Source of the DNA: Callipepla californica brunnescens
Lineage: Eukaryota; Chordata; Aves; Galliformes; Odontophoridae
DNA: 64,000 bases
Direction of reading: 5' to 3'
Assembly (NCBI GenBank): GCA_023055505.1
Contig: JALIRH010000004.1
Coordinates: forward strand, 19,959,368-20,023,367
Shown: positions 15,201 through 28,700 of the stretch, one piece after another
How positions within the stretch are numbered: position 1 is the first letter of the stretch
Layout: each line of letters opens with the position of its first letter
Translations under genes and position numbers: made by a program
The notes under the pieces: generated by a model
Seen by the model: only the letters and a program-made list of their open reading frames with translations
What the model was told of the DNA's origin: nothing
The model's database searches: none

Positions 15201-16417
15201 TGATATTAGCACAGAAAAAGCTTTAATTTCTATTATTTTTCTTATTTTTAACTGTGTTCTGAATTCTCTTGAGACCTAATTCAATAATTGATTTGAAACA
15301 TTTGAACTGAAGCATGACTAGCCCTGTGTAATAAATGAAGAATAAGCATAACAAAGCTTTGCTTAGCTGGGACTTTTTAATTCTGTGCTCTTCTTTCAAA
15401 TAGTTCACTGTATATTGAGAGACACAGAGCAGCATAATTTGAACACTTATAACTTTCATAACATTTCACTCACTTTACTGGCAGGAATGTTGGAACATAA
15501 AAAACTTAAATGGATTGGACAGTGTCATACAGGAGTCTGAGCAACAGAACTAGAAATAAAATGCAGTTCTTCCAAGATTCTATCTCTATGCAAATGTTAT
15601 TGCTTATGTTGCTATCAGAAAGATATGCAAGCTCATCAAGATTGTGTTATAACTGGATCAAATTAATAACTCCCAAAAATCCTTTATGAATCTGCAGAAA
15701 GAAAGGCAGCTCTTACTGAGGAAAAAGCACTGCAGAAGTAGGATCCTTTTACTGAGCTACTTTTATTTCTGTTGTAAGAGGTTCTATCATTTGAAGTACA
15801 GGTTTCCAAACTGGAATGGAGTACACAGACTGCTTTTAGGCCACTTCAACTTTGAGATGATGCTTCCTGCATTGTCTTATTCCTTTCCTTTCTACTACTT
15901 GATTCCAGCCCCAAAAGTCTTCTCATGTAGGCTCTTTATCTATGAGACTTCAGCCTTTTACACTGTTCTTCCTGAGTATCTTTGTATCAACTGATACTGA
16001 GTATCAACACAGTCTACTCTCTGCCCTTTGGCTCCCAAACTCTGTCTTCTGTCTCTCCCACTGATTTCTCGATCCCAGTGGATACTAGTCCCACCTTTTC
16101 TTCCTTAACCTCTTATTCAGTCCCAATTTCTTTTTGTTCCCTCTTTTCTCTGTTACTGGTCCTCAGTAGTTGTCATTTTGCCTCAGATTTCCCCAACCTC
16201 ATACTAATACTCAGATCTGGCTCTTATTATCTTGTACTTGGATCAGATATCCAGCTACTGATAGTCTATGAGCCACTCTTTCAAGAGGAAATTTCTCTTT
16301 ACCCTACTCTAGATTTAAGTGTCTTGTCTTGGAGATGTTCTGGCCCATAGCAGTTCAGTTTAGAATCTTAGGTAACCTTCAAATAACCTTTTGTCTTCTT
16401 CAGCATTTTAAACAACG

Positions 16418-16895
16418 ATCATAGAATCACAGCATTGTTTAAATTGGAAGGAACTCTGAAGGGTCATCAAGTCCATTTCCCCTACATGAACAGGGACATC
16501 TACAGCTAGATCAGGTTTCTCAGGGCTCTGTCCATCTGACCTCGGATGTCTTACAGGACAAGGCATCCGTCACCTCTCTCAACCCTGTCCATCAACCCTT
16601 TCTAGTGCCTCACCACCCCCTGTTGTAAAAAAAACTTCTTCTTTATATCTGATCTAAATCTCCCTTCTTTTAGTTCGATACCATTTTCCCTTATCCTATC
16701 ACAACAGATCCTGCTAAAGAGTGTGTCCCTTTTCTTCTCATAGCCCCTGCTTTGAAATTGAAAAGCTGCTACATCAGGTCTCCCTGGAGCCTTCTCTTTT
16801 CCAGGCTGAACAGCCCCAGCAGTCTCAGGCTGTCCTCATAGGGGAGGTGTTCCATCCCTTGGATCATTTTTGTGGTCTTCTGTAGGCTGTACAGC
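16418..16895 (-). mobile_element. CR1-type LINE, truncated 3' end, minus orientation
   Basis: The plus strand opens with atcatagaatcacag, the reverse complement of the CR1 3' terminus. It then follows the CR1 order: a 'gggtcatcaagtcca' segment, 'cctcaccaccccctgt', and 'ccttctcttttccaggctga'. Read on the minus strand, 16769-16890 gives a peptide containing [20 protein letters not shown], which is the C-terminal end of CR1 ORF2 (reverse transcriptase protein). The rest of ORF2 and the 5' end are missing, as is usual for 5'-truncated CR1 copies. It is diverged and presumably inactive. CR1 is the main LINE of birds and is also found in turtles and crocodilians. The left boundary is clear. The right boundary is approximate. 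Confidence 0.9.
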
Positions 16896-19633
16896 ATAAA
16901 GAAACTTGTTTTATAGCCTGCATTGATGAGTTGTGCCAAGAATCTATAACGATGATTTGTATTGCTGTCATTAATACTCATGTGCTTTTCCAAATAACTT
17001 TACTGAAGAAAAACAGATTGATCTGTTATAGATGTCATCCCCATATTTACAGCATTACTTTCTTCAGTACAGCTTCATGGAGAATGGGAGGGTTTCATTG
17101 GTGTTTCTGAAAAAAATATTCACTAGTAGTTACAACATAGCTTGAGGTTTATCACTGTGCTCTAGAGCAATGGCATGATTATGACCAAGTGTTGTGTATT
17201 TTTCAACTCCAGCTATTAATTGTAGTTGCCTGTTAGCAGATTGTTGTGATCACTGGAACAAACAGTGACTCTCAGCTGAGAAAGCAGAAACTGGGTATCA
17301 GAAAAAATAGGGATAATTGTATACTGTCCACATATGGCCATATGTAACCAAGGTATAAACCTCTCAAAACAGTAAACTAGTAGCAGCAAAATGCTCAGAA
17401 CACATCACGAAAGTGAACTCTGTAGCAAATACAGGGTCGAGTTCTGTAGACCTCATTCATGCAAGAAATCCCACTGTAGTCTGTCCCTCTGAATCCCAGA
17501 GATCAAGTAAAGTAAAAAAACAACAGGGCTTGTTGCACATTTTGATATATTTATTCAATTACTATTTTTAAGTGGAGCTTCCATATAGAAGATGTAAGTA
17601 AAAACAGATGTTGAAGCTCTGCTACAACCAACCTCTGAGAAAACCCAGCCCCCAGTCTAATCCCCGCTTTTGCATTTTCCCACAACTCAGAAGGCAAGAA
17701 GCCTCATGGGCGAAGTGCCGCCTGTGATCTTATTTTATACTTCCCAGTATGTACATGATTTATATGGAACAATTTTCTCTCTGTTCTGGTTGTGGCATAA
17801 GGAAACATTTATATCTGAAGTGGTCAACAGAATAACTGCTTTTGTAAAAGCTCTGAGAGGATTTTTAGTGGTAATTCCATTCTGCCGCTAGAATGAAAAA
17901 GCTTACTTTTTCCCTTACCAAATCAAATACATCTTTTCTTCCTTACCTACAAGACTCAGAGCACACTTTGTGATCGTTCTACTTTTTTCACCATTCTTTT
18001 TCCTGAAGTTTTGAGTGAACAGCTTTCATAGCTATCTTTCAATTTTTTGCCTAGCCTTTTGATGCTAACACTCAGGCTGTTAGACTCCCTAGGACTACAG
18101 CTCTTCTCTTAAACTATGCACTTTCTTCCCATAGTGGCGTAGTAAAACTGACTTTGTCATGTTCTTCTCAGTAACTTTCTTCTATACCATTTGCATTTCT
18201 GGGTTCTTTTATAGAGATTCTAAACCTGAACAACGAGCATGGAGTTTCTACCCATTTAATATTCCTGGCTGGACTGTGGACCTCCTGCTCAGCAGTCTGT
18301 GTCTGTTTATTTTGTTCATGACTTTAACTGTTATTTATGGCTCTCCATGAGCTGAAAAAGTCCTTGATCTGATAATTCTAATGAAGCAGATGTTCTCACA
18401 TTCTACATACCCCTATGAATACTGGCGGAACTAGCCAAATTCCTCTGAATTGATTTATTATTGATTCTTCAGCTGGAAATTAGCTCTTAGTCTCACCTTG
18501 AGTTGAAATATATTCTGAAAATAAAAGTTTCAGGGGATAACTTTTTTCTCTTCAAGGCAGTTTAGATGGAATTATATCTATGAAATATGTTTTACTATTG
18601 AATTTCTTATCTAATTAATACCTTTATCTGTCCAGAAGAGAAATAAATAACCTAGCAACTGATAACAGATAGTGGAAATCCTATGCATCCTTTGAATTTT
18701 TTAGCTAGTTTTCTATGTGAACGGCAGAAGTATTAACACTTACAACGTTTCTTTTGGAAGGCTAATGCTGTGCTAAGGAATTGGCAGCCTGCCTACAGGA
18801 ACTTTTTGATCTACTGTACACTTCCTAGAAAACCTTGCCAGGTATCCTTGCAACTGGTCTGTGGTGGCTTTGATGTCTTGAGAACATGGCCACAATCTGG
18901 GGCGGTTGTGTCTCTTAAAAAGGAAAAGGAAAGCAGAAGGAGCTATTATTTAGAGCTGGCTGTGTGGGCAGTCAAGCTGTGATGTCCCAAATTCTGCAAC
19001 TCCAAGCAGACCAATGCAAAATTTAGAAGTTGCTGATGCTGATTCGGTGGTAATTCTTCCAGGGTCTTTGTCATAACTAGAACAAACATCACTGTGCATA
19101 TAGCATGAACAGAATAGAAAGCATTTTAGAAACTTGTGGCATCACTTACTGACCACATGGGTCAGATAGAATTGTTGCTTGGAAAAGGTATGGCTTACAG
19201 AATATTGCACAGACTTTGCTTCATTTTTGACTGGTAATTATCTTGTCTAATGGTCCTACTGATATTACTGCTTCAAAGAGCCTTGATCATGGCATTCTGT
19301 CAGATTTATGCAGAGGACTGTCAAAGGTTGGGGGGAGATGGGGATCTCCAAGAACATGTACATTCCAAGCATAAAATAAAAGATGTCAGGCAGGGAAGCG
19401 CAACTGAACACTGCTTGGTGTCAGCACTATGCTTACTATACCAGTGTCTGGAGAACCATCTAACAGGCAAATGCTGGATATTTAACCTTGTGTCTGATAG
19501 ATTACAAAAGCAAGTACTATGAAACTCATTGTTCACATGAAATTATTAAAACTGGAACATCTATAAGTAATGCAGAATATTTCTTGGGATGCATATTATT
19601 CACGGATTGTTCTGTATCTATTGATCTTTCCAG

Positions 19634-19750
19634 GTGTTCCAGGACCTTGGCACTTCTGTGTTGTCAGGTGCATTTAGAGGATATAACATCTGCCTCTTTG
19701 CATATGGACAAACAGGTTCAGGAAAAACTTACACAATGATGGGAACACCT
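19634..19750 (+). CDS. STARD9: STARD9 exon: motor P-loop
   Basis: Thirty-nine codons starting and ending in phase 0, flanked by tttccag and gtgagt. They encode VFQDLG through MMGTP and contain the nucleotide-binding P-loop GQTGSGKT at 19706-19729, preceded by the kinesin-typical NICLFAY strand. The P-loop is intact. This is the first exon of the gene I can recognise. Its phase-0 start means the missing upstream exons should end on a codon boundary. Confidence 0.96.
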
Positions 19751-22700
19751 GTGAGTTATAGCATTCATTTTACACTTGGGGTTGAGGATGGAATGCCCCT
19801 CAAAAATATTGCTGTATTTTTTTAAACTGTGATGTGTGCTGGTATTGCAGGATGTATGTTGTTCTTGGTATTATTATATATAAAATGAGAGGCAAGTCTT
19901 TACAATTAGGTAAATAACATAGCATAAGTTTAAAAAAAAATATCTTGATGACGTGATGTAGTTGAAATATTTCATTTAGATGTACTTTATCTTACCATGT
20001 GTGAAATCTGTTGCCAGATTAGGAGACAAAAAATCCATAATCTGGATAAAATTTATGGAAATACTTTTCTAACAAGCTTCATTTGCTACTTAAGACATGT
20101 GTATTTAGCAGTTGCTGTACTTTGACAAGAGGAAACTAACATTTTCTTTTTTTCAAGTTTTAAAATGAATTTTAATTGTGTCTGTAGAAACAGTTGCTCT
20201 TTAAGATACTTGGAAATCAGGAGCCACTCAGTGCATTTTAGCCTTTGTCCTCAGTACAGTGCAATCAGTTGAGGAATTCCTCTGCCTGTAACACAAGGCA
20301 GATTTCTTTCCTATCTGTAAATGTTCTTGATGGTTGGTGAAATGTGTGTTGTCTGTTGACAACAGTTTGACTGTTTGCTGAATGGGACATTGTTTACTAT
20401 CCCCATGCTAATTCAGTTAATATTGTGAAATAAGAATAAAATTTGTTCGAGACCCAACAGTAAGAAAAAGGCTGTTCTGCCATGGTTTGTGCTTTTGATA
20501 AGAGTCTGGGTTTTATATTTTTCTTCTTTGAAGCCACAGACATCAGCAATTGGATTTTGTCAAATTGTAACTTGATTCTCAATTTGTTTGTTTATTTAAA
20601 TCAAACTTAACTCTATGAAAGCATGAGGAGTTGCTCTTAAAATTAGAGTAATGAGAGACAAGCTAGGTCATTTGCGTTACGTTATTTTGCAAATAAAGTT
20701 ATGTGATTCTGTAGCCTAAATAAATAAAATAAGGAAAAATAAAATATAATTAATCAAACTAGCCTATGTTATCCTGCCTTTATGCTGCAGCACCTCTGAC
20801 AAAAGTATGCCATGTGTCCTTACATTGAACAACTCTTGGATTTAACCCAGGAAGTCTCTAAATTTCAAACTGGTGCTGTTTAAGTTCCTCTAAAAGGACT
20901 TCTGCTATGAGTAGGATTTTCACTGAAGCTGAGACAGTTGACACTGCACAGCATACTAGTTCCTGCAGTGTTTCATGTTCAAGGTGCTTCAGCTGGAATT
21001 GTAGAGCACTGCCTGCTGTTATGAATTTCAGTTCAGAGTAGATTATGCCATACAGTCATTACTTCAATGCTGTGCCATAATACTGTCTTTTTCTTATAAT
21101 TTAACTCTTATTTAAATATAAGTTTGAATGAGTAATGGCAAGTATTTTGTTTAATATGTTTTGTTGTTATTTGAAGGCATCCATTGGGCTGACACCTCGA
21201 ATATGTGAGGTATAGATTTTATTTTATTTTTTCAATTGCACTTGATTAAGCTGCTAGATTTTCTTGATGTATTTAAAATTTACATAAACTGGTTTGTGCA
21301 GGGCCTCTTTTCAAGGAAAGATGATTACTCAGACCAGACATCATCTTGCAGAGTAAAAGTCAGGTAAGTTTGTCACTCTCTTGGGCAATCTTATGGATGC
21401 TTTCAAAAATGATATTGCAGTAGTCAAATAAAGTAAATACTGGTTTATTTTTATAGATATTTTCTCAGATAATACTCATTTGGGCCAAGAGGGAGAACAT
21501 AGAGGAAGAATGAGAAAGTGCTTGTGTTGGTTTCCCATCTCAGTATAGATCTCTCATACTACCCGTTCAGTATAAACAGTTGAATTGCATGAAGAATTTA
21601 CTTACTGCTTGTTTAACTTAAATCTAAGCCATAATTCTCCATTCCTTTCTTATTCTGAGGTCTCATTCACTTAATGAAGCACTACATTTGACAACCTGGG
21701 GATTTGAACTTACTGGTTTTAAGAATGCAGATTTTATGAATTTTTAAATGTATTAGTGGATACCTCTTGCTTCTTGAAAGTTTCCCACTATAAGTTCTTA
21801 CTACGTGTACTGTGTAAGAAGGCACAGTAACAGAGATACTGAATTAATTAACTTTGTCACAAATGATCAGTGCAACATTCAGGTATTTACACTGCCTAAA
21901 TAAATGCTTTCTGGTTGTTTTTTGTTTTGTTTCGTTTTTCTGATTGTGTGCACTGAACATTACATTTTTTGCAGTTTTCTGGAAATTTATAATGAGCGCG
22001 TCCGAGATTTGTTAAAACAGTCAGACCACAAGAAGCCTTACACTCTCAGAGTCAGAGAACACCCTGAAACAGGACCATATGTACAAGGTGAGAGTGGGCT
22101 TCTGATTCTCAGTCAGAATTTCAAGTAAACGTGTATCAGGTCTTCAAGTATCTTTACATATGTTCTTGGCCTGATCCTAATTGCTTCCATTCTACAGTTA
22201 CTCTATTCAAATATTTTGCTTGCTAATATGAACATATATGCTATTACTGAAGGCTTTGCCTCTGTTATCTCAGTGTCTGCATTTTCTGCACAGTTCTGCT
22301 TGCCTTTCCAGGTGCTGATTATCTGTTGAACCACTGTATTTTGCTTTCTTGCTTTCTTGTTTCAAATCCAATTTAATTCACCAACATGAGCTCCAAATAT
22401 ATTCTACAGACTAGCCTAAGGTCTTTTGTATTTTAGGCCGTGGCATCAGTATGTTTGTAAAATAATAATAATCATAAAGTACATAAACGTAGCTGTTTAA
22501 TATTCCATATTGCACCTTGAGAAGCAATTAAAAATATGTATTATCCAAACGGGAATGCAATACACTTACTGCCCTTCTTTAAACTCAAAAGGCACAGGAC
22601 AGGTAGTATTAATAGTATAACTGCATCTACATCACACACTTCTTAATTCACACTTTAATAAATAATAGTCCCTCAGTGTTGTGTTTCCTTGTGAATTATA

Positions 22701-25700
22701 GCTTTCAATTCAGGTTACAGAAGATGGATAAAATAAATGATTTTTTATTTTCTTCTATTTCTGATGTCTGTTGTATTTTTAGTTCTCGTCTTCTCTCATC
22801 ATTTCTATACTTTTGATTAATTTCCACTTTTGATTGCTTTCCTCACTTCAGTGTCTTGCATAGCTTTCAGTAGGAATTTGGCCATTTTTGCATTGTAAAT
22901 TGATTAGCACCTGCTGTAAAATTTGCCTGCTACACTGCAGTTTATCTATCCGATCAATGACTGATGAAAAGCCTGTCCCATAAAACCCAGTGCAAAATCA
23001 CACAGAGCAACTTTACAGTAGAGATTAGAAGGAATAGTCTTTTCTGAACAGGTGTAAGTTTAAGAAATTCGCGAGTTTGTTTAGAAAGTAAATATACACA
23101 TTTTCTTTTCCATGTGTCTTGTTTCTCCAGCATGCAGAATTCCAAACCATTCCAATGGTATTACTGACTCTGCAAGTGTTTGACAGGCTACCTTACAGGT
23201 ATGCCTTTCATACGCCAAATGCATAGCACACAGAACTTTATTGGCTTTATCACCTCAGATCAAATACTTATATGTTCTGCCTATTAAATATTGAATTATT
23301 GTTTCTATTTCTTTTGTAAATTTCTCCTTGCTGGTTCAGTTTTCTCCCTTTGTTTTTCATTATCACAAGATTACTTGTCAGATTTTTATTCTCAGTTCAG
23401 AAATTAAGCTGAGATTGGGCAAAAGATAGGTTGACTTGTCTAAGTTAGTCATTGATTGAATGAAGCTTCAATTTCCCAGTTTTGATACCCTGGCCACCTG
23501 CAGTATCAGTAATAGTACATCTAACAACTGATAGTTGTTTCTGATTCCTTCTCTCAAATTTTGAAATAAACACTTGGGAAGCATTTAAGTTGCTTGGTTC
23601 TATACAAAAGGGACTATCTGACATTGTGGTCATTTCAGCTGTGCTTTCCCAGCACATCAGCATCCTGTTTAAGGAGAGTTGGGAAGTAGATGAATTGATG
23701 CTCTCATTAGTATGGCCAGCTTATCATTCTTTGAAAAGCAAATTCATAGACATTTGGTCTGTTTTGAGTTCTTTCCAAAGTTCTCTTTCTACCTGCTTGT
23801 TATTGGAGAACTTTATTGTTGATGGAGAACAGATACTAATTATTTTCTTTTAGCAGCTGCTCTTTCACCACACGAGAAAAGGTCTTTAAACTACTTCCTT
23901 CCTTGGCAATTTCCATCCCTTTTCTCAGGACTATATCTCCAGTGATTCCTTGGCTCCATATAATGGAGTTTCCTTGTTTCAAAAGTAAATGAAGTTATAG
24001 CTTCTGCCAATGGGCTGGCTTGCCTTTTGTCACTATTCTGTCTTCATCTGGAACTTCTCAGGCCAAGTCTGTCGCTTCTATTCCAGTTCTTATTTTTAAT
24101 TTAAATTCACCCCTTTTGAATAAGTATTTACTACTTAGACACAGCTAAAATTCTTAAAGTAAGATGTTTTTTGTTAGAGTTCTGAAATATCCCAGACTCT
24201 TCTTTTGATTAGATTTTGTAATTTTGTAGGAGAAAAGTGTAATAGAAGAAGGTTAACTTAGGTAATATTTGCAAGTTTTAGACCCATTAATAAATCCAGC
24301 ATGAATGCTTTATTTTAAGAGTATCTCCCAATGTTGTTTACTCTGTGACAGCCTCCAAAAACCTTAGTTTTTCATGTGCATGAAAAATGAAATGATTTAT
24401 CTGTTGAAAGCATCATTGTGCTTTTACATGCCCCTGTGAGAACATGTGAACAGAAATAATTTCAGGTGAATGAGTCGTAGGACGTTCTTTCTTTTTCGAA
24501 TGTATCTGTGTGTGTGTGTATATAAGTTAACAAATAAATAATGCTTATGTACAGTTTACACAGTTAAGAACTGTAACAGTTTGCTTTACTTGAGACAACC
24601 CCTACGTATTTTGAGGAGAGAGACTAATAAAGACTTGGTTATGTCACTCATTTTGGAACTGCACTCATTAGCTCACATTGCAATTAAGAATTGATGAGCA
24701 AATCCAATTATATTTTGCATGAAGGTGAAGAGTACAGTCAGCTTGATTTTAATAACATAAAAATCAAGAAAATGTAGTGGTTAACAATGTTAATACAAAA
24801 TGACCTTGTCAACTGAGGTAATAAATTGCTGCAATCAACAATCATTGATCTCTGTAATGCGGGACATCTACATGCTGAAGCCCATTGCAGTTTTACTTGT
24901 AGTTTCTCAATGCAGAATACGAGTGCAAGAATATTGTATTTGGGAGCTATATGGCTGAGATCAGAATTATAAGAAGACTTCCAATTATTTCCTATAGATT
25001 CCATATATTAAGGACTAACATCTGTATTTGCATTAGACCTCTTGCAAGTTAACAGCAATTCTACAGCTTGCAGGTGCTTTCCAGCATTTTGCGAGGATGT
25101 CAGTTGTGTAGCTGATATCAATATGCAGAGTACAGCTAGCACTTGTATGAAGAATACACAGAGAGTAGAATCAGAATTTAACCTCTTTAAGGATGCCTAG
25201 TTCCTCTGATACTCCTATTGCTCTGGGAAAAAAAATAAATCCATTTCAAGACCAGTCAGGAAGTCCCAAGTCTGAACACTAAGTATTTTGAATAGTTTCC
25301 AGCCCATCATTTTTCCACGTAAGGGCTGTGAGATTGTAGCCTTTAAAATGCTAGAAGTGTTTCAGTGCTTTGGATTGGAATCGTTTCAAACTTCTCCCTC
25401 ACAGATGGTTGCACTGTTAAGGAATTGGCCTCTCTTGAATCAGGAAATGATGCAATCTATTTTGTTACTCTGAGACAGATTTCTGGGGGTAATTCTGTCT
25501 TATCCTGAGGCAGATTTCTAGATAACCAAGAGTTTTTGATCATTCTATTGGACTTTAAAATGACCTCTTCTTCTTCTACGAGCCAAAAGAGCACTTTGTC
25601 ATTTCTTCTCAAGGAACATTTACAATATTTAGTTTACCATTCTGAAAACAAAATTATAGTGTTATTTAGTATTCCACTTCTTATGGAAATGTAGGTAGGC

Positions 25701-28700
25701 AACAATCTCCTGCATGCCTCCTTTATGTATCCTCCAGTATATTGTGTTTTATTCAGTTAAGTACCCTGAAAAATGGTATGGGAAAACAATGAATTACAGT
25801 TTCCATATTCTGAATTTTGATCCCATTATTATTGGAGAAATAACAAACTTGTCTCTCAAATGGAAACTGTGATGACTCTGGGAATCATTGTGCTGGAAAA
25901 CAACACTAGAGAGCAGAAGAAAAGCTTTTTTCTTTGAAAACCATCCTATACCCTATGTGTGCAAGTATGAGAGTTTTTCTTCAAGGTTTTTGTTTTCCTT
26001 TGTGTGTCATTAAGGAATTAAAATAATTTCCTGTATTTGGCTTAGATTTTTCTTTCATTTAAATCTAGGTAAGCTGTTACTGCACAAGGATCGATTCTCT
26101 CTAATAATGTGAGAGACTTCCCATTTCAGTCTTGTTGAATTATGTGTTTATTCCAATTAAAATGTGGCAGTACATAAAATATTTGATCCAAATAGACAAC
26201 ATTTTTAAGTACTTTGCCTTCAATCCATGCTTCTAACCCTGAACTAAAGCAAAACAAAGCTGACTAAGCGAATTAGGATGGGGGAAAAAAACCGTCCTGA
26301 ACTGCATGATGAGGAATGACTTGCTTAGAAAATTAGGTGATTTTCTTTAGGAGCCACTGCAGTACAAATTATAACTAATCATCACCATAAAATGCAGATG
26401 AGGCATATTAAACAGGATTTATGTGAAATGCAAGCGTGTTGAAATTGATTTTGTGCATCTGCTAGAATTTGCATATTGTGTGGTGCTGGCAATGCCACTA
26501 CAGCATAGCAATGTGCTGCCCTCCACTGGGACCGTGTTAGTCACAATGACTGCTCTGATACAGTAGGCTCTGCAATGCAGTATTTCTTTCATTTTCTATG
26601 TGGTATTTTCCCCTTAAAAATAAAATCAAATAAAGAAGATATTGAAAGTAGAAAGTATGAAAAGACCAAGTTTTTCATTTTTGCATTCCCTCTAGAGGGA
26701 ACAGTGTGAAAACTGCTCAGTGTTGCAGGTTCTAACCTAGTTAAATAAATTGTAAATATTCACAGTGGTTGGTTCCCAATTCTGTTAGTCACATGAGCAG
26801 ACCCATTATTCAGAGGTAATGGACAAAATCTCCTTTACAAGGTGTGTACCCAATTAGTAGCAATGACATAGCTGAAAATTCCTCATGGAGATGCAGTTAT
26901 ACCATTTTTAAAATGTAATTATTCTACAAGTAAGTTGGAAAAGATCTGAACTTTGAACTTTTATTATACAAGGTATTTTTTATACTGATGTTACTGTATA
27001 TGAAGTTTGCAATGTTTTTTTAATGAAAAAGTTACTGTAGTTGAGAGACTACTTGTATAGAAGTAACTGTCATCCCTGCAGATATCCTTATGCTCCTGAT
27101 GCTGGGTAAATTTTTGTTATGAGTCCTGAGTGAGAAATAAAATGAACTGACTTGAACTTCTGAGAAAAATACACATTTAACTCTTCTTAAATCTGTGACA
27201 GGATTATCTCAACATTTAGTTACAGACTACAAGCAAGTTGTCGAACTTCTAGAAGAGGGAATAGCTAAAAGGTATTTTCTAAAACAAACCAGCTCTATCT
27301 TTGTTTAATTCTTCTTTCATTATGTGTTGGTTTCACTGATATTTGCTTTACACATGTCATTGCAAGTGCTTTGTGATAGGATGTCAGATTTTTTGATGCT
27401 GGATATCCACAGAAACAGTTACAAGGACTCATGAAGGTGTTGCTTAACATACTTCTTCAAAACTTACCCACGAAATTGCACCAGCTGTCTGGAATGAAAA
27501 GTGTATGCCAGGAAAATGTTTTGTTGTAAACATGCTTTGTTTCTTCTCTATTTGCTGATGATACTTTAAACAGCATATCTTTCAACTCACTTGTCAGCAT
27601 AACTTCATGATTTATAACTGCTGAAAAGGTAGTGTATTTTTGTATTTGTTTTATAATTACCTGTTTTATAATTACTTATTATAATTTTTATGAATACTTT
27701 TTTTTTTCTTCAAATCATGTACATTTGCTATGAAAGAACTATGGGAATTTGTATAAAAGTGAAGATGATGATTTGGAATTTGGCTGTCACTTGTCGAGAG
27801 ATTTTTTTTATTTTTTATTTTTCTACAGACAGTCTTGGTCATCAGTACATTTGCTGTTAAACTGGAAAAGGGTATAATTGGAATGGATCCTCCAAACTGA
27901 TATTACCTCTTATCATAAGAGAAATGCTAGAATCCCAGTGGTGCTATGGTGCATCTAAAAACCCGTCTGCATTAGGACAAAACATGGAATATAAATCTGC
28001 ATTCTGTTGTAGTAATCAATCGGTGTGACCCTATGATAAGTTGAGAGTTTTTCAGAATAACAACAGAATTACAGTTTTTGTACTAACTAGGGTTGTGGAA
28101 ATAGGAAAAAAAATGCAGGAAAAAAAAACAAAAACAAAAACACAAGCTCAAAATTTTGTGTAAATTTATGTGATAATGAATTTTAAACTTCTTTGCATGA
28201 AACTAGGCAACTTCTCTTTTGGTGTAACTTTTCAAAAAACATTTATGGATTTATCCTATTTACGTACAGTCTCTATTCTTATGAAATATTCTTTGCACAT
28301 TAAAATTGCAATCAAGATAATTTGAAACATCTGCAGTGCGGGATATGCTACCACATCTGCAAGATCTTAGAGAGACAGATCTTGAGAACATTACAATAGC
28401 CTCCTGGCTAGAGGCAGGAGAGAAGTAGATGGGGTATGATGGCCTGCCCATACGTAAAGGAAAGATCAGAGTGGAAGCTGACCTTGAACATGGGTGGTGC
28501 CTTTCCTGGGATAGAGGGCTGGGCTAACAACAAAGAAAGTTTATTGAATGTGGTTTTTATACCTGCTGGTTTTATGAGAACATTGCCAGCTCGAATCTGG
28601 TTGTACCCATCAATTCTAAAAATAAACAACATGATTTTTTCAACATGCTGTATTTTTTTTTTTGTAATTCTCATTGCTTAATTTTTTTCTCTTAACACTT

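Larger units (their letters stand above)
1..19633. other. Noncoding DNA upstream of the first recognised STARD9 exon
   Basis: No exon or gene could be supported here. The stretch is AT-rich with stops in all frames at short intervals. It contains poly-A and poly-T runs, TTTA and AT microsatellites, and one CR1 fragment near 16418-16895. I looked for the exons that should encode the first strands of the motor (a VAVRVRPL-like start and a DYCYW-like segment) and did not find them. There is no obvious CpG-rich promoter. It is most simply a large 5' intron, but part could be intergenic. Confidence 0.6.

Noticed and set aside
15686..16350. Two overlapping open frames of 102 and 122 codons next to the CR1 fragment
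   Set aside because: The translations are Ser/Leu/Phe-rich because the DNA is pyrimidine-rich. There are no family motifs and no splice context.
18159..18350. Open frame containing DSKPEQRAWSF, considered as the missing exon before the P-loop exon
   Set aside because: It lacks the DYCYW-type motor strand and does not end at a phase-0 donor. The similarity to the expected DSRPDG segment is only a few residues.
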